Positions 1 through 4,687 of a stretch of 7,790 nt of DNA are shown in pieces; position 1 is the stretch's first letter; every line of letters starts with the position of its first letter. The stretch spans positions 1 to 7,790 of the forward strand of contig JAPKGD010000067.1 in the NCBI GenBank assembly GCA_026648125.1. Reading direction: 5' to 3'. The notes under the pieces were generated by a model. The model saw nothing but the letters and a program-made list of their open reading frames with translations, ran no database searches and was not told where the DNA came from. This stretch comes from Bdellovibrionales bacterium (GTDB lineage: Bacteria; Bdellovibrionota; Bdellovibrionia; Bdellovibrionales; UBA1609). The position numbers were made by a program, and so were the translations under genes.

Positions 1-5
1 AGTTT

Positions 6-40
6 AAAAAAATGGCGGCATAAGAAGTTTGCTGCCATTT
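6..40 (-). terminator. Rho-independent terminator of the NUDIX-map-ahcY-lipoprotein operon
   Basis: Bases 30-40 and 10-20 form an 11-bp inverted repeat around a 9-base loop (21-29). Read on the minus strand, the hairpin is followed by a run of seven T (bases 6-12). The stem has one imperfect pair, which is A-C on the minus strand and G-U on the plus strand. It lies about 40 bases past the lipoprotein stop, where an operon terminator is expected. Confidence 0.8.
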
Positions 41-78
41 CAAAATTAAATTTTACGTTCAACTCTATCGATTAATTT

Positions 79-492
79 CTATTGGCACTTAAATTTCATC
101 TCGACCGTATATCCTCGCCCAGCGGCGGCATCTGCTACCACTCCACCAAGACCCACGACTCCGCCGAGATTACTTTCTTTCTCGCCACCAAAGACATAGG
201 CCGCGCCTCCAGCTGCCTTAGCCACACGCGACGCCGTCTTTACACGGTTATAGTCCTTCTCGTCCATTTGACCGGTGTACTTCGCTTCTTCATTGACGAA
301 GGCGGCATACTTATTTTGTTCTTTGCAAAAGTGATTGGCCTGGCGAATGGCTTCTTGCGATCCATTTTCCTTATCTTCGGTCTGAATGACCACTCGATGT
401 ATGCCATCAACCCCTGCGCGGACGTCATTATGGTGAGCACATCCCATTGCAACCAAAGTTAAACCGCCGAGTACGACTAAGGTCTTTATCAT
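79..492 (-). CDS. Small lipoprotein of unknown function
   Basis: This is a 137-residue protein with a short N-terminal signal: Lys3, a hydrophobic stretch 4-16, then the lipobox-like AMGC with Cys18 as the probable lipidated residue. It should be processed by signal peptidase II and anchored to a membrane facing the periplasm. The mature part has two further cysteines (56 and 136) that could form a disulfide. A Gly/Ala/Val-rich stretch at 94-126 resembles a glycine-zipper-like hydrophobic segment. I do not recognise a family. The ATG is preceded by AGGAG, which overlaps the TAG stop of ahcY; the gap between the genes is 12 bases, so co-transcription and probable translational coupling with ahcY are inferred. 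Nothing in the protein explains a link to SAH metabolism, and the linkage may be incidental. Confidence 0.85.
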   Translation of the reverse strand: MIKTLVVLGGLTLVAMGCAHHNDVRAGVDGIHRVVIQTEDKENGSQEAIRQANHFCKEQNKYAAFVNEEAKYTGQMDEKDYNRVKTASRVAKAAGGAAYVFGGEKESNLGGVVGLGGVVADAAAGRGYTVEMKFKCQ

Positions 493-504
493 TTTAACAC
501 TCTC

Positions 505-1887
505 CTAGTAGCGATAGTGTTCAGGCTTAAAAGGACCATTTTGATCAAGGCCGAGATACTTCGATTGCTTGGAAGAAAGTTTGGTGAGCTTCACTCCCAG
601 TTTGTCGAGATGCAAGCGAGCCACTTTTTCATCGAGCTCTTTGGGAAGACGGTAAACACCCACATCTTGGTATTTATGCCGATTCTGCCAAAGATCCATC
701 TGAGCCAAGACCTGATTGGTAAAGGAATTGGACATCACAAAGGAAGGATGTCCCGTTCCGCAACCTAAATTCACCAAGCGCCCCTTTGCCAAAACGATAA
801 TCTCTCGTCCGTCCTTAAAGGTATGTATATCCACCTGGGGCTTTACTTCTCTCATCTTGGTATTCTTATTGAGCCAAGCCATGTCGATCTCGATATCAAA
901 GTGACCGATATTGCAGACGATCGCTCCGCTCTTCATCTTTGCAAAATGCTTATCAGTTATGATGTCGCAACAACCTGTCGCCGTAACAAAAATGTCAGCT
1001 AAAGGTGCAGCCTCATCCATAGTGACCACTTCATACCCTTCCATGGCCGCCTGAAGAGCGCAAATCGGATCAATCTCTGTAATCAAGACTCGAGCGCCAA
1101 ACCCTCTCAGGGACTGAGCGCTACCCTTGCCCACATCGCCGTAACCTGCCACCACGACGACCTTACCCGCCACCATCACATCTGTGGCCCGCTTAATCCC
1201 ATCCGCCAACGACTCCCTACAGCCGTAGAGATTATCGAATTTCGATTTTGTGACCGAATCATTGATATTGATCGCAGGAACCTTGAGTTTCCCCTCTTTG
1301 AGGAGTTTTTCAAGATTGTGCACGCCAGTGGTGGTCTCTTCGGAAAGACCAATGATGTTGTCCATGATTTTTGCGTACCGGGGCTCATGCATCATATTGG
1401 TAAGGTCACCGCCATCATCGAGGATCAAATCATAGCCCTTTGGCCCCCAGCCTTCGATGGTTTGCTCGATACACCAGTTAAATTCCTCTTCCGTCTCCCC
1501 TTTCCAAGCAAAGACGGGAACGCCGGCCGCCGCTACGGCGACCGCTGCATGATCTTGAGTTGAAAAAATATTGCAGGAGCTCCATCGAACTTCTGCCCCG
1601 AGCTTGGTCAAGGTCTCGATCAAAACCGCCGTTTGAATGGTCATATGAAGACAGCCAGCAATCCGGGCGCCCTTGAGCGGCTGCTGCTTACCGAATTCCT
1701 TGCGCAGAGCCATGAGACCCGGCATTTCGGTTTCAGCAATCTTAATCTCTTCCCGTCCCCAGCGGGCGAGCTCCGCAAATCTTTTTTTGGGGTCTTCCAT
1801 AGCCTCTCGGCAAACCCGATAGTCTGGTTGAGTTGTCGTTGTTCGCTTTGTCGCAGTCTTGCCCTTCATCGTAGATACCTCTTTCAC
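505..1887 (-). CDS. ahcY: Adenosylhomocysteinase (S-adenosyl-L-homocysteine hydrolase)
   Basis: This cytosolic NAD-dependent enzyme reversibly splits S-adenosylhomocysteine into adenosine and homocysteine, relieving product inhibition of methyltransferases. Family landmarks, numbered from a TTG at 1905, are HMTIQT at 87-92, DDGGDLT at 163-169, EETTTGVH at 189-196, the K220/D224 substrate pair, the NAD-binding GYGDVGKG at 254-261, NLGCGTGHP at 379-387, and the C-terminal KPEHYRY with K460 and Y464, which reach into the partner subunit's NAD site. The protein is the longer type, carrying the insert that follows the first catalytic region. Start choice: the TTG has no ribosome site, whereas GTG 1887 has AAGGAG exactly 6 bases upstream, giving 460 residues. 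ATG 1869, after GAGG at 8 bases, is a close rival. The first 20-25 residues are a basic, Thr-rich extension outside the fold. The gene lies about 70 bases after map and 12 before the lipoprotein. Confidence 0.97.
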   Translation of the reverse strand: MKEVSTMKGKTATKRTTTTQPDYRVCREAMEDPKKRFAELARWGREEIKIAETEMPGLMALRKEFGKQQPLKGARIAGCLHMTIQTAVLIETLTKLGAEVRWSSCNIFSTQDHAAVAVAAAGVPVFAWKGETEEEFNWCIEQTIEGWGPKGYDLILDDGGDLTNMMHEPRYAKIMDNIIGLSEETTTGVHNLEKLLKEGKLKVPAININDSVTKSKFDNLYGCRESLADGIKRATDVMVAGKVVVVAGYGDVGKGSAQSLRGFGARVLITEIDPICALQAAMEGYEVVTMDEAAPLADIFVTATGCCDIITDKHFAKMKSGAIVCNIGHFDIEIDMAWLNKNTKMREVKPQVDIHTFKDGREIIVLAKGRLVNLGCGTGHPSFVMSNSFTNQVLAQMDLWQNRHKYQDVGVYRLPKELDEKVARLHLDKLGVKLTKLSSKQSKYLGLDQNGPFKPEHYRY

Positions 1888-1912
1888 GGTCATCTCCTTA
1901 TGCAATGGAAAC

Positions 1913-1956
1913 GGGCTTAAGGCCCTATGTGAGATTTGCCAGGCAGTTTAGCTGCC
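1913..1956 (-). other. Two short hairpins in the map-ahcY gap
   Basis: On the minus strand two small stem-loops follow the map stop. The first has a GGCAG/CTGCC stem with a 5-base loop (1942-1956). The second has a GGGC/GCCC stem with a 5-base loop (1913-1925). Neither is followed by a T-run, so they do not look like terminators and are compatible with read-through from map to ahcY. They could influence mRNA stability or ahcY translation, but that is inference. They do not match the SAH riboswitch as I know it. Confidence 0.35.
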
Positions 1957-2715
1957 CTAATCAACCAAAGTCAAAATCTCATGGCCCTTATCGGTGATAA
2001 GCACGGTGTGCTCGTATTGGGCCGAAAGGGAACCATCTCCCGTGATGTAGTACTTGATGCTCGAACCCGCGATGGGGAGCTCTACAATAGAGGCTGGAGT
2101 CGCATTAACCATGGGCTCTACAGTAATACAGCACCAGGGCTTCAATTTGAGGCCCCTTCCACGCTTGCCATAGGATGGCACAAAGGGCTCGTCGTGAAAC
2201 TTCTTGCCTATACCGTGGCCGCCGATTTCTTTGACCGTCGTATAGCCGCGTTTGGTCGTCAGTTTATTGATTTCAAAGCCAATATCCCCAGTGGTTGCAA
2301 AGGGCCGAACCTCATCGATCCCCCTCATCATGGCATCCTTAGCACACTCGGCAAGGCGCTTCGCCTGATCAGACACTTCCCCCACAAAAAATGTAGCCGA
2401 AGTGTCCCCAAAAAAACCGTCCTTTAAGCAAGTCACATCGATGTTTAGAATATCACCTGCCTTGAGCGGCTCATCGTTTGGCACCCCATGACAGATGACA
2501 TCATTCACCGATGTGCAAATCGCTTTAGGATAACCATGATAGCCAAGGGGGGCCGATTGAGCGTCCTTTGAAAGGGTCCACTCATGCGCTATTTGATCGA
2601 GCTCATTGGTGGTTATACCAATCTTAACCTGTGTTCCCACAAACTTAAGAAGCTCGCCCGCCAATCGGCAAACGCGTTCCATTTTTCGAATCTCATCAGC
2701 CTGGAGCGGAGTCAC
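1957..2715 (-). CDS. map: Type I methionine aminopeptidase
   Basis: This cytosolic metalloenzyme removes the N-terminal methionine from nascent proteins when the second residue is small. The 252-residue length fits the compact bacterial class Ia form without a zinc-finger extension. The pita-bread fold ligands are all present: D93 in NIDVT, D104 in GDTS, H167 in GHGIG, E200 in VEPM, and E235 in YEHT. Catalytic histidines appear at H76 in ICHG and H174 in FHDEP. Translation starts at GTG 2715, with GAGGTG 5 bases upstream (2721-2726), a strong match to the anti-Shine-Dalgarno sequence; the next in-frame ATG, at codon 12, is less well placed. The gene lies 33 bases after the NUDIX stop and about 70 bases before ahcY. 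Co-transcription with both is likely, since no terminator separates them. Confidence 0.97.
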   Translation of the reverse strand: MTPLQADEIRKMERVCRLAGELLKFVGTQVKIGITTNELDQIAHEWTLSKDAQSAPLGYHGYPKAICTSVNDVICHGVPNDEPLKAGDILNIDVTCLKDGFFGDTSATFFVGEVSDQAKRLAECAKDAMMRGIDEVRPFATTGDIGFEINKLTTKRGYTTVKEIGGHGIGKKFHDEPFVPSYGKRGRGLKLKPWCCITVEPMVNATPASIVELPIAGSSIKYYITGDGSLSAQYEHTVLITDKGHEILTLVD

Positions 2716-2748
2716 CTATACACCTCAAAAGCACCCTTTTAGCAAAAA

Positions 2749-3186
2749 TCACTTAGCGACGCAACGCCCCTTAAGAACCCGTACAACTTCTCGATCCACG
2801 GGATGAGTCATCTCATCCTCACGAAGTCCCTGCACCTCTCGCCAATTCGCAGACATTTGGCTCAGAATGGCCTTGGGCTCTGATTCCCCTTGCTGCAAGT
2901 GAACTTCCCAATACAACGCCAAAAGCTGTTGTGGACGAAATAATGAGCGATGAAAATGAGGGGAGACATAAAGCAGGGGACCAAGATCGATCTTTACCCC
3001 CAACTCCTCTTGAAACTCCCGCGCCAGAGCGACTCCTGGGGCTTCCGTAAACTCCACGCCACCCCCTGGAAACTTGCGCAAATCCTTGCCCAATACATGT
3101 TCATCGATCACCAAAACGGCGTCCCGAGCGGGTGACCAGAGTATTCCATACACGCGCAAATTGATACCGTTTATGAGATCGGACAT
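2749..3186 (-). CDS. NUDIX hydrolase
   Basis: This 145-residue NUDIX-fold protein hydrolyses a nucleoside diphosphate linked to another group; the substrate cannot be told from sequence. A complete NUDIX box spans residues 42-64: G42, E48, R56-E57, E60-E61, G63 and V64, matching GX5EX7REUXEEXGU, so the metal-binding helix is intact and activity is expected. The region before it (10-40) fits the first beta strands. SPHFHRSLFRPQQ at 75-87 lies where some GDP-mannose-type NUDIX proteins have substrate loops, but I would not assign that activity. ATG 3186 is the first usable start after an in-frame stop; its ribosome site is poor (AAGG only 1 base away, AGAG at 7). It is the first gene of the run ending with the lipoprotein, 33 bases from the SWIB-gene terminator, with no convincing promoter between. 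Confidence 0.93.
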   Translation of the reverse strand: MSDLINGINLRVYGILWSPARDAVLVIDEHVLGKDLRKFPGGGVEFTEAPGVALAREFQEELGVKIDLGPLLYVSPHFHRSLFRPQQLLALYWEVHLQQGESEPKAILSQMSANWREVQGLREDEMTHPVDREVVRVLKGRCVAK

Positions 3187-3210
3187 ACCTTCACTCTGAC
3201 CTGAAGATCG

Positions 3211-3247
3211 TCAAAAAACAATGGGCCCGCCAAGTGGCGAGCCCATT
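3211..3247 (-). terminator. Strong rho-independent terminator after the SWIB gene
   Basis: Bases 3220-3231 and 3236-3247 form a 12-bp stem with a 4-base loop. Read on the minus strand it is fully paired, with one G-U wobble, and is followed by a six-T run (3213-3218). Read on the plus strand the same position is a C-A mismatch, so the hairpin is built for the minus strand. It lies 26 bases beyond the SWIB-gene stop. The five T that follow on the plus strand could make it work weakly both ways. Confidence 0.88.
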
Positions 3248-3273
3248 TTTCGATCATCAAAGACCGATCGAGA

Positions 3274-3621
3274 CTAGCGTAAGTGCTTGCTCACGATCTT
3301 GGTCATTTCAAACATCGAAACAGTTCCTTTGCCGAAAACGCTCTTCAGCTTGGCATCTGCATTGATGTTGCGTCGGTTCTTAGTGTCCTGGAGCTTGTTC
3401 TTCTTGATGTAAGCCCAGAGTTTCTTAACCACTTCCGTGCGGGGAAGAGGAGATGCGCCCACGATCGCAGCAAGAGCTGCGCTCGGAGTAAGAGGCTTCA
3501 TGAAAGCCTTATTCGGCTTACGCTTAGTTGCCGCTTTCTTAGTGGCTTTCTTCGTCGCCTTCTTAGTGGCTTTTTTTGTTGCCTTCTTAGTAGCTTTCTT
3601 TGTGGTCTTCTTCTTGGCCAT
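3274..3621 (-). CDS. SWIB/MDM2-domain protein with lysine-rich repeat tail
   Basis: This 115-residue basic protein has two parts. Residues 1-37 are a low-complexity Lys/Ala/Thr tail built from six perfect TKKA units (7-30), resembling histone H1 tails, and probably bind DNA or another polyanion. Residues 42-115 form a SWIB domain: KPLTPSAALAAIVG, then TEVVKKLWAYIKKNKLQD, then RRNINADAKLKSVFG and the C-terminal MFEMTKIVSKHL helix. SWIB domains occur in eukaryotic chromatin remodellers and, in bacteria, mainly in chlamydiae and some delta-lineage groups, alone or fused to topoisomerase I. A nucleoid-associated role is inferred. The ATG at 3621 is preceded by GGAGGG at 8 bases; a longer frame from 3720 adds 33 residues with no ribosome site and is rejected. 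It is monocistronic, with its own promoter candidate and terminator. Confidence 0.93.
   Translation of the reverse strand: MAKKKTTKKATKKATKKATKKATKKATKKAATKRKPNKAFMKPLTPSAALAAIVGASPLPRTEVVKKLWAYIKKNKLQDTKNRRNINADAKLKSVFGKGTVSMFEMTKIVSKHLR
3532..3603 (-). repeat. Six 12-bp tandem repeats coding (TKKA)6
   Basis: Six in-frame 12-base units, ACN AAR AAR GCN on the minus strand, encode residues 7-30 of the SWIB protein. The units differ mainly at synonymous third positions (for example AAG against AAA, and GCC against GCT), while the amino-acid repeat is perfect. This shows selection for the peptide rather than a very recent DNA slippage event, though copy number may vary between strains. Confidence 0.9.
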
Positions 3622-3678
3622 TATAATTACCCTCCAAAAAAGGTTGTTGCCAATTTGTTCAATCACCGTACACGCACA

Positions 3679-3706
3679 ATGATACTGAAACGCCAACCTT
3701 TGTCCA
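3679..3706 (-). promoter_or_regulatory. Candidate sigma70-type promoter of the SWIB gene
   Basis: On the minus strand TGGACA (3701-3706, 5 of 6 to TTGACA) is separated by 16 bases from TATCAT (3679-3684, 5 of 6 to TATAAT). Transcription would start near 3672, leaving a leader of about 50 bases before the ATG at 3621, which includes the GGAGGG ribosome site at 3630-3635. The call is based on consensus matching only. Confidence 0.5.
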
Positions 3707-3753
3707 AAGAAATTTTGCACCCCGATCTACTTTTTTTTAGAGGAGAAATCGGC

Positions 3754-3781
3754 ATTCTCCGAGGGGAACACCCCTCAGAAT
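3754..3781. other. Nested hairpin in the intergenic region
   Basis: An inner perfect 6-bp stem GAGGGG/CCCCTC (3761-3766 with 3771-3776) closes an AACA tetraloop. An outer 5-bp stem ATTCT/AGAAT (3754-3758 with 3777-3781) extends it, with a two-base CC bulge on the 5' side (plus strand). There is no T-run on either side, so it is not a typical terminator. It sits about 20 bases before the first CTCGAG box of the repeat array and shares its purine/pyrimidine style. Confidence 0.5.
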
Positions 3782-3798
3782 CTACAGTTTTGTGTCCC

Positions 3799-3965
3799 TT
3801 TCTCGAGGGAAAAACCCACTTTCTCGAGGGAAAAAGTGCTCTTTGCAGCTCATTTTCCTTCCCAACAAGAAGGAAAATCACGTGTTTCTCGAGGGAAAAA
3901 GTGCTCTTTGAACCTCATTTTCCCTCCCAACAAGAGGGAGAATCACGTGTTTCTCGAGCGAAAAT
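3799..3965. repeat. Structured repeat array: four CTCGAG boxes and a 65-bp tandem duplication
   Basis: The 16-base box TTTCTCGAGGGAAAAA occurs exactly at 3799, 3820 and 3885, and with two changes at 3950, so the box spacing is 21, 65 and 65. Bases 3820-3884 and 3885-3949 are tandem 65-bp copies with 5 differences. Each contains a 10-bp stem with a constant CCAACAA loop (3852-3878 and 3917-3943) and ends in CACGTG (3879-3884, 3944-3949) just before the next box. In the stem, the T3859-A3871 pair becomes C3924-G3936, a compensatory change. T3855-A3875 becomes T3920-G3940, a wobble only if the plus strand is the RNA. The 65-base period is not a multiple of three, so the repeat is not peptide-coding. 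It could be a structured plus-strand RNA, a palindromic REP/MITE-like element, or a protein-binding array; the sequence does not decide between these. Confidence 0.8.
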
Positions 3966-4096
3966 TGGACTCGCGACAGTGAAATTCGCCAGTTTCCCTC
4001 GGGAAGCCGCCCCCTTTTTTAACAAATTCCAGGTGCAATCTGCTCTCCGAGACTTTGCCTCAGCGACTGCTCCGCTCTGAATTCTCTCCGAAAATT

Positions 4097-4125
4097 GGCT
4101 CAGGGTGAGCCTTTCAGTCGACTGA
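4097..4125. promoter_or_regulatory. Hairpin and 12-bp palindrome upstream of the J-domain gene
   Basis: GGCTCA (4097-4102) and TGAGCC (4106-4111) pair around three bases. Two bases later TCAGTCGACTGA (4114-4125) is a perfect 12-bp palindrome. Both lie 50-80 bases before the J-domain gene start. A perfect even palindrome suits a dimeric regulator's operator, but which protein would bind is unknown. Confidence 0.35.
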
Positions 4126-4177
4126 GGTCTAGTCTCCGGACCATTAATTCCATCTCAAGCTGGGCCGATAAGTGTAC

Positions 4178-4687
4178 ATGGCCGACTTGAATTTGAAATT
4201 CTCTGACCTTCTCGCTTTGGCCCTTGGAAGACTCGAAGAGGCTCAGACGGTCGACACCACTGCTTCTTTGGGCAATTTCAAGGGTTACAGCTCGCCTCTT
4301 CTCTGGCAGCTGGAGAGGCCCGATTTAGGAATTTCGAATCATAGGAAGTCCCCATACCCCCGCCGGCCCCCGTCCTCGGCCCGTGCCGAGAGGCCAGCAC
4401 AGCCCGTCGAACACAATCCCGAACCACAAATCCGGGTGACATCTCTCCCCCCTGAGATTCTGAATGCGGTAAACCTCTTATTTAAATTATCAAATAGAAC
4501 ACTGCCAAAGACGCTCACCCATCGTGAATTTAAAAAGCTCTACAGAGCGCTCGCCCAGATTCACCACCCCGATAAGACGAACGTGACACAAGGGGCACCC
4601 TCTCTGGATAACGCAAAGACCTTTAAGCGAATAGCCGCCGCCTACCAGGCGGCCGCCCCTTTTTTTCCTAAAAAGAAATCAGTTTGA
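4178..4687 (+). CDS. Small protein with C-terminal J-domain (DnaJ-like)
   Basis: This 169-residue protein is a putative co-chaperone that would stimulate an Hsp70 (DnaK) ATPase. From ATG 4178, residues 1-25 look helical and acidic/hydrophobic, 45-90 are a Pro/Arg/Ser-rich and probably disordered linker, and 92-110 form a possible helix. Residues 112-163 resemble a J-domain: helix II (HREFKKLYRALAQIH), the signature HPD at 130-132, and helix III (AKTFKRIAAAYQAAAPFF). Canonical DnaJ has its J-domain at the N-terminus and carries Gly/Phe and zinc regions; none is present, so this is a class III-type J-protein, and its partner is unknown. No strong ribosome site precedes ATG 4178 or the in-frame GTG 4172. 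The last 9 bases overlap the end of ettA tail to tail. I do not recognise the N-terminal part. Confidence 0.8.
   Translation: MADLNLKFSDLLALALGRLEEAQTVDTTASLGNFKGYSSPLLWQLERPDLGISNHRKSPYPRRPPSSARAERPAQPVEHNPEPQIRVTSLPPEILNAVNLLFKLSNRTLPKTLTHREFKKLYRALAQIHHPDKTNVTQGAPSLDNAKTFKRIAAAYQAAAPFFPKKKSV
4637..4666 (+). terminator. Terminator-like hairpin inside the 3' end of the J-domain gene
   Basis: GCCGCC (4637-4642) and GGCGGC (4648-4653) pair around a TACCA loop, and a run of seven T follows at 4660-4666 after a 6-base C-rich gap. It is oriented for the plus strand but lies before the stop codon, within codons for Ala-rich helix III and the two terminal Phe. The gap between stem and T-run weakens it. 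It may be a by-product of Ala and Phe codons. Confidence 0.25.

Larger units (their letters stand above)
3622..4177. other. Long non-coding region between the SWIB and J-domain genes
   Basis: About 556 bases lie without a credible gene, although frames stay open by chance. The left end holds the SWIB ribosome site and candidate promoter. The middle holds an eight-T run near 3731, the nested hairpin and the CTCGAG/65-bp array. Near 3992-4020 a small TTCC/GGAA hairpin is followed, after a C-rich stretch, by TTTTTT, a weak terminator-like shape on the plus strand. From about 4080 there is a GGCTCA/TGAGCC hairpin and a 12-bp palindrome. I found no convincing plus-strand promoter for the downstream gene. 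Confidence 0.7.

Noticed and set aside
82..462. Plus-strand open frame opposite the lipoprotein gene
   Set aside because: The minus strand has a lipobox signal, a good ribosome site and a downstream terminator; the plus frame is its shadow.
1906..1956. SAH riboswitch upstream of ahcY
   Set aside because: Only about 70 bases separate map from ahcY. The two small hairpins do not show the conserved core or pseudoknot layout I know for that riboswitch.
3622..3720. 33-residue N-terminal extension of the SWIB protein
   Set aside because: ATG 3621 has GGAGGG at 8 bases and begins the Lys-rich tail; the extension lacks a ribosome site and would cover the candidate promoter.
3799..3965. CRISPR array
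   Set aside because: The boxes are regularly spaced, but the sequence between them is itself duplicated (65-bp tandem copies with 5 differences), the first spacing is only 21 bases, and no cas gene is present.
3283..4080. 265-codon open frame on the plus strand across the SWIB gene and repeat region
   Set aside because: It is antisense to a clear SWIB gene, and its second half is composed of 65-base repeats that change frame between copies. It shows no domain.
3799..4687. Type III toxin-antitoxin locus (repeat RNA plus small endoribonuclease)
   Set aside because: Tandem repeats before a gene for about 170 residues look similar in layout, but the protein carries a J-domain HPD motif and shows no resemblance I can see to ToxN-type endoribonucleases. 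The repeat length of 65 and the large gap to the gene also do not fit.
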